From an uncultured Alphaproteobacteria bacterium (GTDB lineage Bacteria > Pseudomonadota > Alphaproteobacteria > Rhodobacterales > Rhodobacteraceae), in contig CACELY010000010.1 in the NCBI GenBank assembly GCA_902560505.1, forward strand, positions 1 to 38,226: a stretch of DNA of 38,226 nucleotides, in the 5' to 3' direction. Under the pieces are notes generated by a model. It had not been told where the DNA came from and ran no database searches. It saw only the letters and a list, made by a program, of their open reading frames with translations. The position numbers were made by a program, and so were the translations under genes. Shown here in pieces: positions 16,814 to 25,019 of this stretch. Positions within the stretch are counted from its first letter, which is position 1, and each line of letters opens with the position of its first letter.

Positions 16814-19612
16814 TCATTTCTTTTTATCTACCCCAACATTTACAGGAGAGCTCAATACTGGAAACTGCGGGAGAGATACCTTACTGGGGTTGTCCACCTT
16901 CTCAATGTTAACCAATAGGTCATACCATGCAGCTTGTCCAGTAATAGGATCAGAATTACTATATCTGTAGCCGCTATCATTCTTGGGCAAGAGATCAGAA
17001 ATGAGGTGATTTATTATAAAACCTTCATTAGCCTCCTCCACATTTTCATCTAGAGCCCAAGATCCTTTTCTTTTGCCAATTGCGTTCCATGTCCATACTG
17101 TATCTTCATTCTGGCTCTTCATAAGTGCAACCGGAACAACTATTGATGAATTTTCCGACGTTAATCTAGCCCAGTCTCCATCTTTAAAATTCTTTTCTTT
17201 CCAAATACCTTTAGACACAAATAATTTGTTAGAACCATGAATTTGTCTCAACCAAACATTCTGACTGCCCCAGCTATGATACATCGCTGCGGGTCTCTGT
17301 GTAATTGCATGTATAGGATATTGTTTGACTTTTTTTGGATCATGATTTGACCACCAAATTGGTAATGGATCCATTTTTTCGTCAATTCTTTCAAACAAAT
17401 GCTTCTGAGGTTTCAAATTATCTGGCAATTGGTGGTAATTTTGCAACTTTGCTAGTGGCTCTAAATAGATTTGAAAGACAAAAGGCTCTTCTTTATCGTA
17501 GAAACCCATTTCTACAGCCCACTTTTGATATGCTCTATTCCATGGTTTATAATATTGGGCTTCGTCGGGGATTTTTTCACTCCAAAAACCACCATTCTTT
17601 ATATAATTGTCAATTTGATTTAAGCTGATGTCTCCTCGGCCACAATCTGTATTAGTCTCACCTCTAAATCCTGCTAAAGGCCCAATGCCCGGGCGTCTCT
17701 GATGCCTCTGCATGTAATCAGCGTAATCCTCAAATAATGGCCGCTTGTCGCTGTCTACCATTCCTGGTAGCTCCAGCATTACGCCAAGTTGCAGCAAAAC
17801 ATCTTGAAAACTTCTTACATCTCTATCTGGCTTAACAACTGGCCAGCGTATTGCATCACTAACTTGATCGGGCTCACCTATAGGCCTATCCAATAACGAT
17901 ATACAATCATATCTTTCTAAATATGTCGTATCCGGCAAAATAAGATCAGCATAGGCAACAGTTTCCGAGTAATAGCTATCGGAGTATATTATCCTAGGGA
18001 TTCTATACGCGCCTGAGTCAGGGTCTCGTTCTGTTAATTTCTTGATTGTTTCCTCGGTATTCATAGAGGAATTCCATGCCATATTTGCCATGTAGAGAAA
18101 TAAAGTATCTATTTTATAAGGATCTCCACTGTGACAGTTAGATATTACAGTATGCATTAATCCATGTGAAGACATAGGGTTTTCCCATGTAAAACCTTTA
18201 TCAATTCTTGCTGGCTTACCATCCTCTGTATAAGCTAAGTCTTCGGGTCCACTTATATATCCAAGATGAGGTCCATCTAATTCACTATCAGGACTAAATT
18301 TAAAATGTGGTCTAGGGTGCGCATCAAACGGCTTAGGATAAGGCGGTTTATACCGAAATCCACCTGGAACATCAACGCTACCAATTAAAATTTGAAGCAA
18401 GTGTATAGCTCGGCAGGTTTGAAATCCATTGGAGTGCGCTGAAATACCTCTCATCGCATGGAAACTAACCGGCCTGCCGGTGAACCCCGACCTTTTTTCC
18501 CCTCTAAAGTCCACCCAACTTTGATCAATGTATATTGACTTGTTAAACGCAGTTAAAGCTATATCATCAGCCAACCTTAATATTTGCTCTTCCTTCAATC
18601 CGCACTGCGGTGCAACTAATTTTGGAGAATATGCGTTATCCAAATATTTTTCAGTTAACAAACTAAATACAGTCTTATAGGAACCATCTTCATTTGAATA
18701 AGACTTGGTCAAAGACGGCCTCACTCCCTTATCTGAAAATCTCTTTAATTCACCAGAAAAATGATCTATCACAAGAGGACAGCCTTCTTTATCCTTTAAA
18801 AACAATCCCTTCCTATCATTAGTTGATGTAACACTCACAAGGAATGGTGAATTTGTAAAACTTTGCAAATAATCTAAATCAATTTTTTTCTTTTTAAGCA
18901 GCGTATGCACAATCGAAAGAACCAAGAGGCCATCGGTTCCTGGGCGTATACCTAACCATTGATCTGCAACTGAATTATAGCCAGTCCTTACTGGATTAAT
19001 TGCGATAACTTTTGCACCTCTATTTTTCAACTTTCCTAACCCTCTTTTAATAGGATTACTGTCATGATCTTCTGCCACACCAAAAAGAAGCATTAGCTCT
19101 GTTTTATCCCAATCAGGAGAACCAAATTCCCAAAATGAACCTCCCATAGTATAAATACCTGCAGCAGCCATATTTACAGAACAAAAGCCACCATGAGCTG
19201 CGTAGTTGGGTGTGCCAAACTTTTGTGCCCACCAACCAGTAAATGACTGAGATTGATCTCGACCAGTATAAAAGACAAGTTTTTCTGGCGATTTTTTACG
19301 AATGGGAGATAACCACTCAACCGCTATCTTAAGAGCCTCATCCCAGGATATCTCTTCAAACTTCCCCTCTCCACGCTCACCAACCCTACGTAGTGGCTTT
19401 TTTAGCCTAGAGGCTGCTTTATGCTGAAAAATACCAGAAGCACCTTTTGCACATAAAACACCCTTATTTACTGGATGATCTCTATTACCTTCTATATGGA
19501 CGACTTCATTGTCTTTTATATGCACATCAATGCCACAGCGACATGCACACATATAACAAGTCGTTTTAGAAACTTTTACAAGGCTTTCAGTGGCGTAAAT
19601 TTCTTTATCCAT
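16814..19612 (-). CDS. soeA: Sulfite dehydrogenase molybdopterin subunit (cytoplasmic SoeA type)
   Basis: 932 residues. The N-terminal CYMCACRCG...GVLCAKG supplies a [4Fe-4S] site (C19, C22, C26, C54), then the DMSO-reductase-superfamily molybdopterin domains. The Cys in HGGFCSVNMAAAG is the likely Mo ligand (inference). There is no twin-arginine signal, unlike DmsA or DMS dehydrogenase and like SoeA, which faces the cytoplasm. The predicted reaction is sulfite to sulfate with electrons going to quinone. Known roseobacters carry soeABC beside xsc-pta, where Xsc-released sulfite must be detoxified; here xsc-pta lies a few kilobases away. A polysulfide/thiosulfate- or DMSO-reductase-like role is the alternative. 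Its start follows the small biotinyl gene by 14 bases. Confidence 0.85.
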   Translation of the reverse strand: MDKEIYATESLVKVSKTTCYMCACRCGIDVHIKDNEVVHIEGNRDHPVNKGVLCAKGASGIFQHKAASRLKKPLRRVGERGEGKFEEISWDEALKIAVEWLSPIRKKSPEKLVFYTGRDQSQSFTGWWAQKFGTPNYAAHGGFCSVNMAAAGIYTMGGSFWEFGSPDWDKTELMLLFGVAEDHDSNPIKRGLGKLKNRGAKVIAINPVRTGYNSVADQWLGIRPGTDGLLVLSIVHTLLKKKKIDLDYLQSFTNSPFLVSVTSTNDRKGLFLKDKEGCPLVIDHFSGELKRFSDKGVRPSLTKSYSNEDGSYKTVFSLLTEKYLDNAYSPKLVAPQCGLKEEQILRLADDIALTAFNKSIYIDQSWVDFRGEKRSGFTGRPVSFHAMRGISAHSNGFQTCRAIHLLQILIGSVDVPGGFRYKPPYPKPFDAHPRPHFKFSPDSELDGPHLGYISGPEDLAYTEDGKPARIDKGFTWENPMSSHGLMHTVISNCHSGDPYKIDTLFLYMANMAWNSSMNTEETIKKLTERDPDSGAYRIPRIIYSDSYYSETVAYADLILPDTTYLERYDCISLLDRPIGEPDQVSDAIRWPVVKPDRDVRSFQDVLLQLGVMLELPGMVDSDKRPLFEDYADYMQRHQRRPGIGPLAGFRGETNTDCGRGDISLNQIDNYIKNGGFWSEKIPDEAQYYKPWNRAYQKWAVEMGFYDKEEPFVFQIYLEPLAKLQNYHQLPDNLKPQKHLFERIDEKMDPLPIWWSNHDPKKVKQYPIHAITQRPAAMYHSWGSQNVWLRQIHGSNKLFVSKGIWKEKNFKDGDWARLTSENSSIVVPVALMKSQNEDTVWTWNAIGKRKGSWALDENVEEANEGFIINHLISDLLPKNDSGYRYSNSDPITGQAAWYDLLVNIEKVDNPSKVSLPQFPVLSSPVNVGVDKKK

Positions 19613-19626
19613 ATTTTTCTTTTAGA

Positions 19627-19854
19627 TTAATCTTTAGTATTTATTTCTATTAATTTTTGGTCTTCATCGACCATTTCGCCTTCAACTACAAAAATAGAGA
19701 CAACCGAGCCAGAAACATTTGAAACAACGGGGATTTCCATTTTCATAGATTCAATAACTATCACGTCTTGACCAGATTCAACAACATCCCCAACTTTACA
19801 ATTAATTTTCCAAATCGATCCTGATATTTCTGACGAAAGAATAGCTCTTCCCAT
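19627..19854 (-). CDS. Stand-alone biotinyl/lipoyl-attachment protein (biotin carboxyl carrier-like)
   Basis: 75 residues from the ATG at 19854. A longer in-frame start at 19869 exists, but AGGGGAAA sits between the two and fits the shorter form. The whole protein is one biotinyl-domain hammerhead: GSIWKINCKVGDVVESGQDVIVIESMKMEIPV, with the modified lysine expected at K38 in ESMKMEI. The MKM context points to biotin rather than lipoate. It lies 14 bases before soeA as the first gene of that unit and is divergent from dddP. No biotin carboxylase or carboxyltransferase is encoded in the window, so its partner is unknown. A carrier recruited for another acyl or carboxyl transfer is possible. Confidence 0.85.
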   Translation of the reverse strand: MGRAILSSEISGSIWKINCKVGDVVESGQDVIVIESMKMEIPVVSNVSGSVVSIFVVEGEMVDEDQKLIEINTKD

Positions 19855-19955
19855 TGTGTTTCCCCTCAATAACTGAATTACAACCTAACGTAATTAAAAA
19901 ATATTTAAAAGATTTAAAAAAAGTATTAACATAAAAATTGTATTGGGAGAGTCAA

Positions 19956-21254
19956 ATGCAGGCACCTTCTTTTAAAAATAAAATAAATCCTGGCAAGGCC
20001 CCAGAAAAAATCAATGTTTTTTCTGAACCGACAGAACTAGCTCTAAAAGAATGGAATAATAAAGGCTTACAATTGCCGGACGTATCTATAATTAATTCAT
20101 ATAGAAAAGAACAAGTCGTAACGCAATTAAAGAAGAACAGAGTCGATGCCATTTTGCTTTTTGACCCATTAAATATTAGGTACGCAACTGGCACATCAAA
20201 TATGCTTTTGTGGAATACACATAACCCTTTTAGATCCTGCTTAATTTTTGATGACGGCCACTGTATTCTTTGGGATTACCAAGAAAGCACGCATTATTTA
20301 GAATCCAATTATCTGTACGTCGATGAAGTTAGAACTGGCGCATCTATGTTTTATTTTGCAAAAGGAGATAATGTGAAGTCTGCCGCTGAAGATTTTTCTC
20401 ATCAAGTAAGTCAATTCTTCGAAAAAAAAAGAAAAAACAATAAGAAATTGGCGATAGATAAAATAATGCTCGATGGGTTTAAAAGTCTAGAAAGTAGAGA
20501 CTTTAAAATCGAAAATGGAGAAAAAATAATGGAGCATGCGCGATCTATAAAATCTGCCGAAGAGATAAAAGCTATGAGATGCTCTATTTCGGCATGTGAA
20601 ACCTCAATACATGTTATGGAGAAAGAAACAAAGCCAGGTATGACTGAAAATGATATCTGGTCAATTCTTCATTCGGAAAACATTAAAAGAGGTGGAGAGT
20701 GGATTGAAACTCGATTACTCTCGTCCGGTACCAAAACAAACCCCTGGTTTCAGGAATGTGGCTCTAGAATACTTCAGAATAATGAAATAGTGGCTTTTGA
20801 TACTGATCTAGTTGGTTGTTACTCGATTTGCACTGATATTTCTAGAACATGGTGGATAGGAGACCAAGAGCCAACAAAGGAAATGAAACAAGATTATCAA
20901 ATAGCATTGGAACATATCCAAAAGAATGCTGAACTTGTTGCTCCTGGTGTTCACTTTAAAGATTTAACCTTTAAAGGACATCAACTTGATGATATGTATA
21001 AAAAACAACAATACAGTTGCAGGTTTCACGGTGTTGGGCTATGCGACGAGTTTCCTCTGATAACATATCCAGAGGACTATGAAGAGGGTGCATTTGACTA
21101 TGTCCTTCAGCCAGGAATGACGTTATGTGTAGAGGCATTAATCAGCCGTGAAAACGGCGAATTTTCAATTAAGCTTGAAGATCAATTACTTGTGACAGAT
21201 AGTGGATTTGAAAATCTTACCTCTTATCCATTCGACGAAAAGTTTCTAAATTAA
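19956..21254 (+). CDS. dddP: DMSP lyase DddP (M24-fold)
   Basis: 432 residues from the ATG at 19956, with GGGAGAG four bases upstream; an in-frame TTG at 19938 precedes this ribosome site. The protein has the M24 pita-bread fold but the distinctive DddP text: LLFDPLNIRYATGTSNM, WNTHNPFR, RGGEWIETRLLSSG and TNPWFQECG. All six metal ligands known for DddP are present with the same spacing: D282, D284, D294, H358, E393 and E408. DddP splits dimethylsulfoniopropionate into DMS and acrylate in the cytoplasm. It is divergent from the biotinyl-soeABC unit and convergent with the PLP lyase. No acuI- or prpE-type acrylate gene is adjacent. An ordinary Xaa-Pro peptidase is unlikely given the diagnostic segments. 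Confidence 0.93.
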   Translation: MQAPSFKNKINPGKAPEKINVFSEPTELALKEWNNKGLQLPDVSIINSYRKEQVVTQLKKNRVDAILLFDPLNIRYATGTSNMLLWNTHNPFRSCLIFDDGHCILWDYQESTHYLESNYLYVDEVRTGASMFYFAKGDNVKSAAEDFSHQVSQFFEKKRKNNKKLAIDKIMLDGFKSLESRDFKIENGEKIMEHARSIKSAEEIKAMRCSISACETSIHVMEKETKPGMTENDIWSILHSENIKRGGEWIETRLLSSGTKTNPWFQECGSRILQNNEIVAFDTDLVGCYSICTDISRTWWIGDQEPTKEMKQDYQIALEHIQKNAELVAPGVHFKDLTFKGHQLDDMYKKQQYSCRFHGVGLCDEFPLITYPEDYEEGAFDYVLQPGMTLCVEALISRENGEFSIKLEDQLLVTDSGFENLTSYPFDEKFLN

Positions 21255-21260
21255 TCCTCT

Positions 21261-22346
21261 TTAAATTTTACCTTCTGTTAAAAACACAAGAGCAAACGAA
21301 TCCTCATTTATCTCGAAAATTTGGTTTTCTGTGGCATATATCAAGGCTGCAATGCCTGCACCCCCGGAAGGGCTAGTTGTAATTCCAAAATCATTTATAA
21401 ATTTCAGTTTTTTCTCGACATAATCATCTTCTAAGTGCATGAAATAATTTGCTGTCTTTGAAAGCGAATAAAATGCAGACCAGGATGGCTCTTTGCAATC
21501 TAAACGCCCCATTGTTGACACTTGGCCTTCGGCAACACTTGGTTTTTCATTTTGTAAAGACACAAACAAGGTCTTTGCTTGACTAGGTTCAACAACAATT
21601 ATCTGGGCATCTTGCCTTAAAAACTTTCGAAGGGATAACGCAATGGCAGCCGCAAATCCACCAACTCCTGCCTGCAAGAAAACATGTGTTATTTGATTTA
21701 AATTATGTGATAATAGTTGCTTGCGAACCTCTTCACCTATAATCATGTAGCCTTCCATGACATCAACGCCCGACTGACAAGTTTCCCAAGTTGAGTCAGA
21801 TAATAAAACATAATTATTATTACGTGCATATTTTTCGGCCTCAATCATACTTGCCTCGTAGTTATCCCCTTTAAACTTGACATCTGCCCCTATGTTTTCA
21901 AGCTGATCTGCAAAAGCTTTGGGTACGTTTTTTGAAAGAAAAACAATCGCATTTGCACCAAATAATTTAGCTCCTACTGACATTGAAATACCATGGTTCC
22001 CGGCACTTGCTGTCACAAAAGTAACACCTCTCAACGTATTTCTTAAATTTTCTAATGAAATTTCGACTTTTGCGCCCAAGCGTGAATAGGCCATCTTTGC
22101 TATAGCATATGTTGCGCCTGTTGCTTTAAAGCTACCTAAGTTAAACCTGTTTCTTTCATCTTTTATAAGAACAGAGTTTAAACCTAAATTTTCTGCAAAT
22201 GTCTTTTGGTCATAGAAGTCTGTCGGCATGTACTCTGGACAGAAATCTAAAAGCTTCAACAAAATATCTGTACTGTCATTCAAATCTTTTACATTAGAGG
22301 GCTTCTTTAAACCAATAGGAAAAAAAGGATTAGATATATAGTTCAC
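21261..22346 (-). CDS. PLP-dependent lyase, diaminopropionate ammonia-lyase-like (fold type II)
   Basis: 361 residues. The PLP lysine is K74 in LGSFKATGA and the glycine-rich cofactor loop is in HVFLQAGVGGFAAA. The framework PEYMPTDF, LGLNSVLIKDERNRFNL, NYEASMIEAEKYA, VMEGYMIIGEEV and IIVVEPSQA follows diaminopropionate ammonia-lyase (DpaL/YgeX). The T-D-G-N-H-G segment of that enzyme, whose Asp is involved in catalysis as I recall it, is here TASAGNHG (residues 112-119). The Asp is replaced by Ala, as in threonine-dehydratase-type sequences. The substrate may therefore differ from 2,3-diaminopropionate. It overlaps the upstream hydrolase stop by four bases (ATGA) and so is coupled to it. Its neighbours act on organosulfur compounds. 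Confidence 0.78.
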   Translation of the reverse strand: MNYISNPFFPIGLKKPSNVKDLNDSTDILLKLLDFCPEYMPTDFYDQKTFAENLGLNSVLIKDERNRFNLGSFKATGATYAIAKMAYSRLGAKVEISLENLRNTLRGVTFVTASAGNHGISMSVGAKLFGANAIVFLSKNVPKAFADQLENIGADVKFKGDNYEASMIEAEKYARNNNYVLLSDSTWETCQSGVDVMEGYMIIGEEVRKQLLSHNLNQITHVFLQAGVGGFAAAIALSLRKFLRQDAQIIVVEPSQAKTLFVSLQNEKPSVAEGQVSTMGRLDCKEPSWSAFYSLSKTANYFMHLEDDYVEKKLKFINDFGITTSPSGGAGIAALIYATENQIFEINEDSFALVFLTEGKI

Positions 22347-23131
22347 TTATTATTCTCTAAAAACTGCAAAAATATAGAGCCCACTTCATTTGGCTGCTCA
22401 ACACATGGCAGGTGTCCAGCCTTTTTTATTACTTTAAAAATACTACCTCTAATTAAACTCGCAGCATTTTGAACAAGATTAATCGGAGTAGAGCCGTCTT
22501 CCTCCCCTACTAGCACTAAAGTAGGCATATTAATTGTTTTTGCCTGTTCAGTTAGATCACAGCGGGCAATAGCTTCACAACATCCAATATAACCAGATTT
22601 TGTTGTCCTTGTGAGCATTGATCTCCACATTTGTAATTCATCAGCACTATATTTTAAAAAATAAGTAGAAAACCATCGCGCCAAAATATCATCTGAAATT
22701 GCTTCTATCCCTCCTTCTTTGACACGCTTTATTCTTTCGGTCCACATCTCGTTTGAACCAATTTTTGGTGCTGTATCACATAAGATTAATTTATTACAAA
22801 TTTTTGGTCTTTGCTTAATCAATTCGAGGGCAATCAAGCCCCCTATTGATAGTCCTACCAGACAAATATTTTTAAGATTTAGATAATCAACTAAATTACT
22901 CACATCTTTTGCAAGGCTCTCAATAGAAATGTCGTTTTTAAAATTCGTTGACAATCCATGACCTCTTTTATCTATTCTGACAGTTCTAAAACGTTCTCCT
23001 AAAACATATAATAGTTTATCCCATACCCGAAAATCAGTTCCTAAAGAATTTAGAAAAACAATTGCAAAATCATCCTTGGGACCCCTGTCATCGAAATGAA
23101 TATTTTCTAATCCTGATTTTAAACTTTGCAC
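22343..23131 (-). CDS. Alpha/beta hydrolase, 3-oxoadipate enol-lactonase-like
   Basis: 262 residues with the full alpha/beta-hydrolase pattern: oxyanion segment FLNSLGTDFRVWD (about 27-38), RIDKRGHGLS, nucleophile elbow GLSIGG with S95, TLVLVGEEDGSTP for the acid residue, and AGHLPCVEQP for the catalytic His. The last motif and overall length fit PcaD enol-lactonases. No other protocatechuate-pathway gene is near, so the physiological substrate is probably a different ester, lactone or thioester. It is the first gene of a pair with the PLP lyase and is divergent from xsc across about 95 bases. Confidence 0.82.
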   Translation of the reverse strand: MQSLKSGLENIHFDDRGPKDDFAIVFLNSLGTDFRVWDKLLYVLGERFRTVRIDKRGHGLSTNFKNDISIESLAKDVSNLVDYLNLKNICLVGLSIGGLIALELIKQRPKICNKLILCDTAPKIGSNEMWTERIKRVKEGGIEAISDDILARWFSTYFLKYSADELQMWRSMLTRTTKSGYIGCCEAIARCDLTEQAKTINMPTLVLVGEEDGSTPINLVQNAASLIRGSIFKVIKKAGHLPCVEQPNEVGSIFLQFLENNK

Positions 23132-23226
23132 CTTTATTAAATTCTCCTATAAATTAAGTACATATTAGAATATTAAATTTAAATTTTTTAATCAATTTTA
23201 TATTCCTCAAGAAAAAGGATATCGAT

Positions 23227-25002
23227 ATGACTAAGATGACCACTGAAGAAGCCTTTGTAAAAGTATTACAAAAACACGGAATCGCTCATGCATTTGGAAT
23301 TATTGGCTCTGCTATGATGCCAATTTCCGATTTATTTCCTTCAGCTGGCATTCAATTTTGGGACGCTGCTCATGAAGGTAACGCTGGAATGATGGCTGAT
23401 GGTTACACAAGAGCAACCGGAGAAATGTCTATGATGGTAGCTCAAAACGGACCAGGTATCACAAACTTTGTTACTCCGGTAAAGACAGCTTATTGGAACC
23501 ACACCCCACTTCTTTTGGTAACTCCTCAGGCTGCTAATAAAACAATAGGGCAAGGAGGTTTTCAAGAAGTTGAGCAAATGGCACTATTCAAAGACATGGT
23601 GGCATATCAAGAAGAAGTAAGAGATCCTCAAAGAATAGCTGAGACGTTGAATAGAGTTATATCTAGAGCAAAAAAGGCATCTGCTCCCGCCCAAATAAAT
23701 ATCCCTAGGGATTTTTGGAACAAGGAAGTTGATATAGATATTCCGGAGTTAATTGAATTTGAATTACCTGATGGAGGCGAGGACACTATAAAAACAGCTG
23801 CTAACCTGCTAATTAATGCAAATTTTCCTGTAATACTTAATGGAGCTGGAGTGGTATTAAGCGATGCAATAAATGACACTATACAATTAGCAGAAAGGTT
23901 ACACGCACCGGTATGTACCGGTTACCAACATAATGATGCTTTTCCAGGCTCACATCCGTTTCATTGTGGCCCTCTTGGATATAATGGATCGAAGGCTGCT
24001 ATGGAAATAATAAAGAAAGCTGATGTTGTTTTGGCAGTTGGAACGCGTCTTAACCCTTTTTCAACTTTACCTGGTTACGGCATCGACTATTGGCCAAAGA
24101 AAGCGAAAATAATCCAAATAGACTTAAATAGTGATCGTATAGGATTAACAAAAAAAGTGTCTTTGGGTATCGTTGGTGATGCAAAGAAGGTAGTCAAGAA
24201 AATTCTCAATTTTATGCCTGAAATAGCGATTGATGATAAAGTTAAAGAACGTACTGATTATATTTCGCAAACTAAGTCAAAGTGGGCTCAAGAGCTAAGT
24301 TCTTTAGATCACGAAGAGGACGACCCAGGAACAACTTGGAATGAGAGAGCAAGAAAGAGAGATCCCGAAAAAATGTCGCCTCGAATGGCTTGGAGAGCTA
24401 TTCAATCTGCATTGCCTAAAGATGCTATTATTTCATCAGACATAGGGAATAATTGTGCAATAGGTAATGCATATCCTACTTTTGAAAAAGGGAGAAAGTA
24501 TCTAGCTCCGGGTTTATTTGGGCCGTGCGGATATGGGTTGCCTTCAATCGTAGGCGCAAAAATTGGAGTGCCAACTGTTCCTGTAGTTGGATTTGCAGGG
24601 GATGGCGCATTCGGAATTTCGGTAAATGAAATGACTTCTATTGGTAGGTCTGAATGGCCAGCTATAACTATGATTATCTTTAGAAATTATCAATGGGGAG
24701 CTGAAAAAAGAAACACTACGCTTTGGTTTAAAGACAATTTTGTAGGCACGGAATTAGACACCAAGGTATCTTACGCAAAAATGGCAGATGCTTGTGGCTT
24801 CATTGGAACAACTGCTAACTCTATGGAAGAATTAACATCTATTTTAAAAGAAGCCATTAACCAACAAATGGAAAACAATAAAACTACATTCATTGAAGTG
24901 ATGCTAAATCAAGAACTTGGAGAACCTTTTAGAAGGGATGCTATGAAAGCCCCTGTTCCTGTTGCAGGAATATCAAAGGGCGATATGAAAGCAGTTGGCT
25001 AG
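23227..25002 (+). CDS. xsc: Sulfoacetaldehyde acetyltransferase
   Basis: 591 residues. ThDP-dependent enzyme: the catalytic Glu is E50 in WDAAHEGNAG and the cofactor-binding region is VGFAGDGAFGISVNEM followed by NYQWGAEKRNTTLWF. Segments HAFGIIGSAMMPISDLFP, VAQNGPGITNFVT and ANKTIGQGGFQEVEQM are characteristic of Xsc rather than acetolactate synthase. It converts sulfoacetaldehyde and phosphate to sulfite and acetyl phosphate in the cytoplasm. AAGGA lies eight bases before the ATG. pta follows by 17 bases, the standard pairing in taurine, isethionate and N-acetyltaurine degradation. Its sulfite product matches SoeABC, encoded nearby on the other strand. No taurine aminotransferase or dehydrogenase is in the window, so sulfoacetaldehyde must come from genes elsewhere. 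Confidence 0.96.
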   Translation: MTKMTTEEAFVKVLQKHGIAHAFGIIGSAMMPISDLFPSAGIQFWDAAHEGNAGMMADGYTRATGEMSMMVAQNGPGITNFVTPVKTAYWNHTPLLLVTPQAANKTIGQGGFQEVEQMALFKDMVAYQEEVRDPQRIAETLNRVISRAKKASAPAQINIPRDFWNKEVDIDIPELIEFELPDGGEDTIKTAANLLINANFPVILNGAGVVLSDAINDTIQLAERLHAPVCTGYQHNDAFPGSHPFHCGPLGYNGSKAAMEIIKKADVVLAVGTRLNPFSTLPGYGIDYWPKKAKIIQIDLNSDRIGLTKKVSLGIVGDAKKVVKKILNFMPEIAIDDKVKERTDYISQTKSKWAQELSSLDHEEDDPGTTWNERARKRDPEKMSPRMAWRAIQSALPKDAIISSDIGNNCAIGNAYPTFEKGRKYLAPGLFGPCGYGLPSIVGAKIGVPTVPVVGFAGDGAFGISVNEMTSIGRSEWPAITMIIFRNYQWGAEKRNTTLWFKDNFVGTELDTKVSYAKMADACGFIGTTANSMEELTSILKEAINQQMENNKTTFIEVMLNQELGEPFRRDAMKAPVPVAGISKGDMKAVG

Positions 25003-25019
25003 TTAATAGGATTAGAAAA

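Noticed and set aside
15191-19612. DmsABC-type DMSO reductase annotation for the three-subunit molybdoenzyme
   Set aside because: No twin-arginine signal on the large subunit, a long SoeB-type C-terminal tail on the Fe-S subunit, and xsc-pta nearby all favour SoeABC. The alternative is kept only as a testable point.
19938-19955. Longer TTG-initiated form of DddP
   Set aside because: The ribosome site GGGAGAG lies inside this extension, directly before the ATG at 19956.
22343-23131. True 3-oxoadipate enol-lactonase in a protocatechuate pathway
   Set aside because: No other beta-ketoadipate genes are in the window. Only the fold-level assignment is kept.
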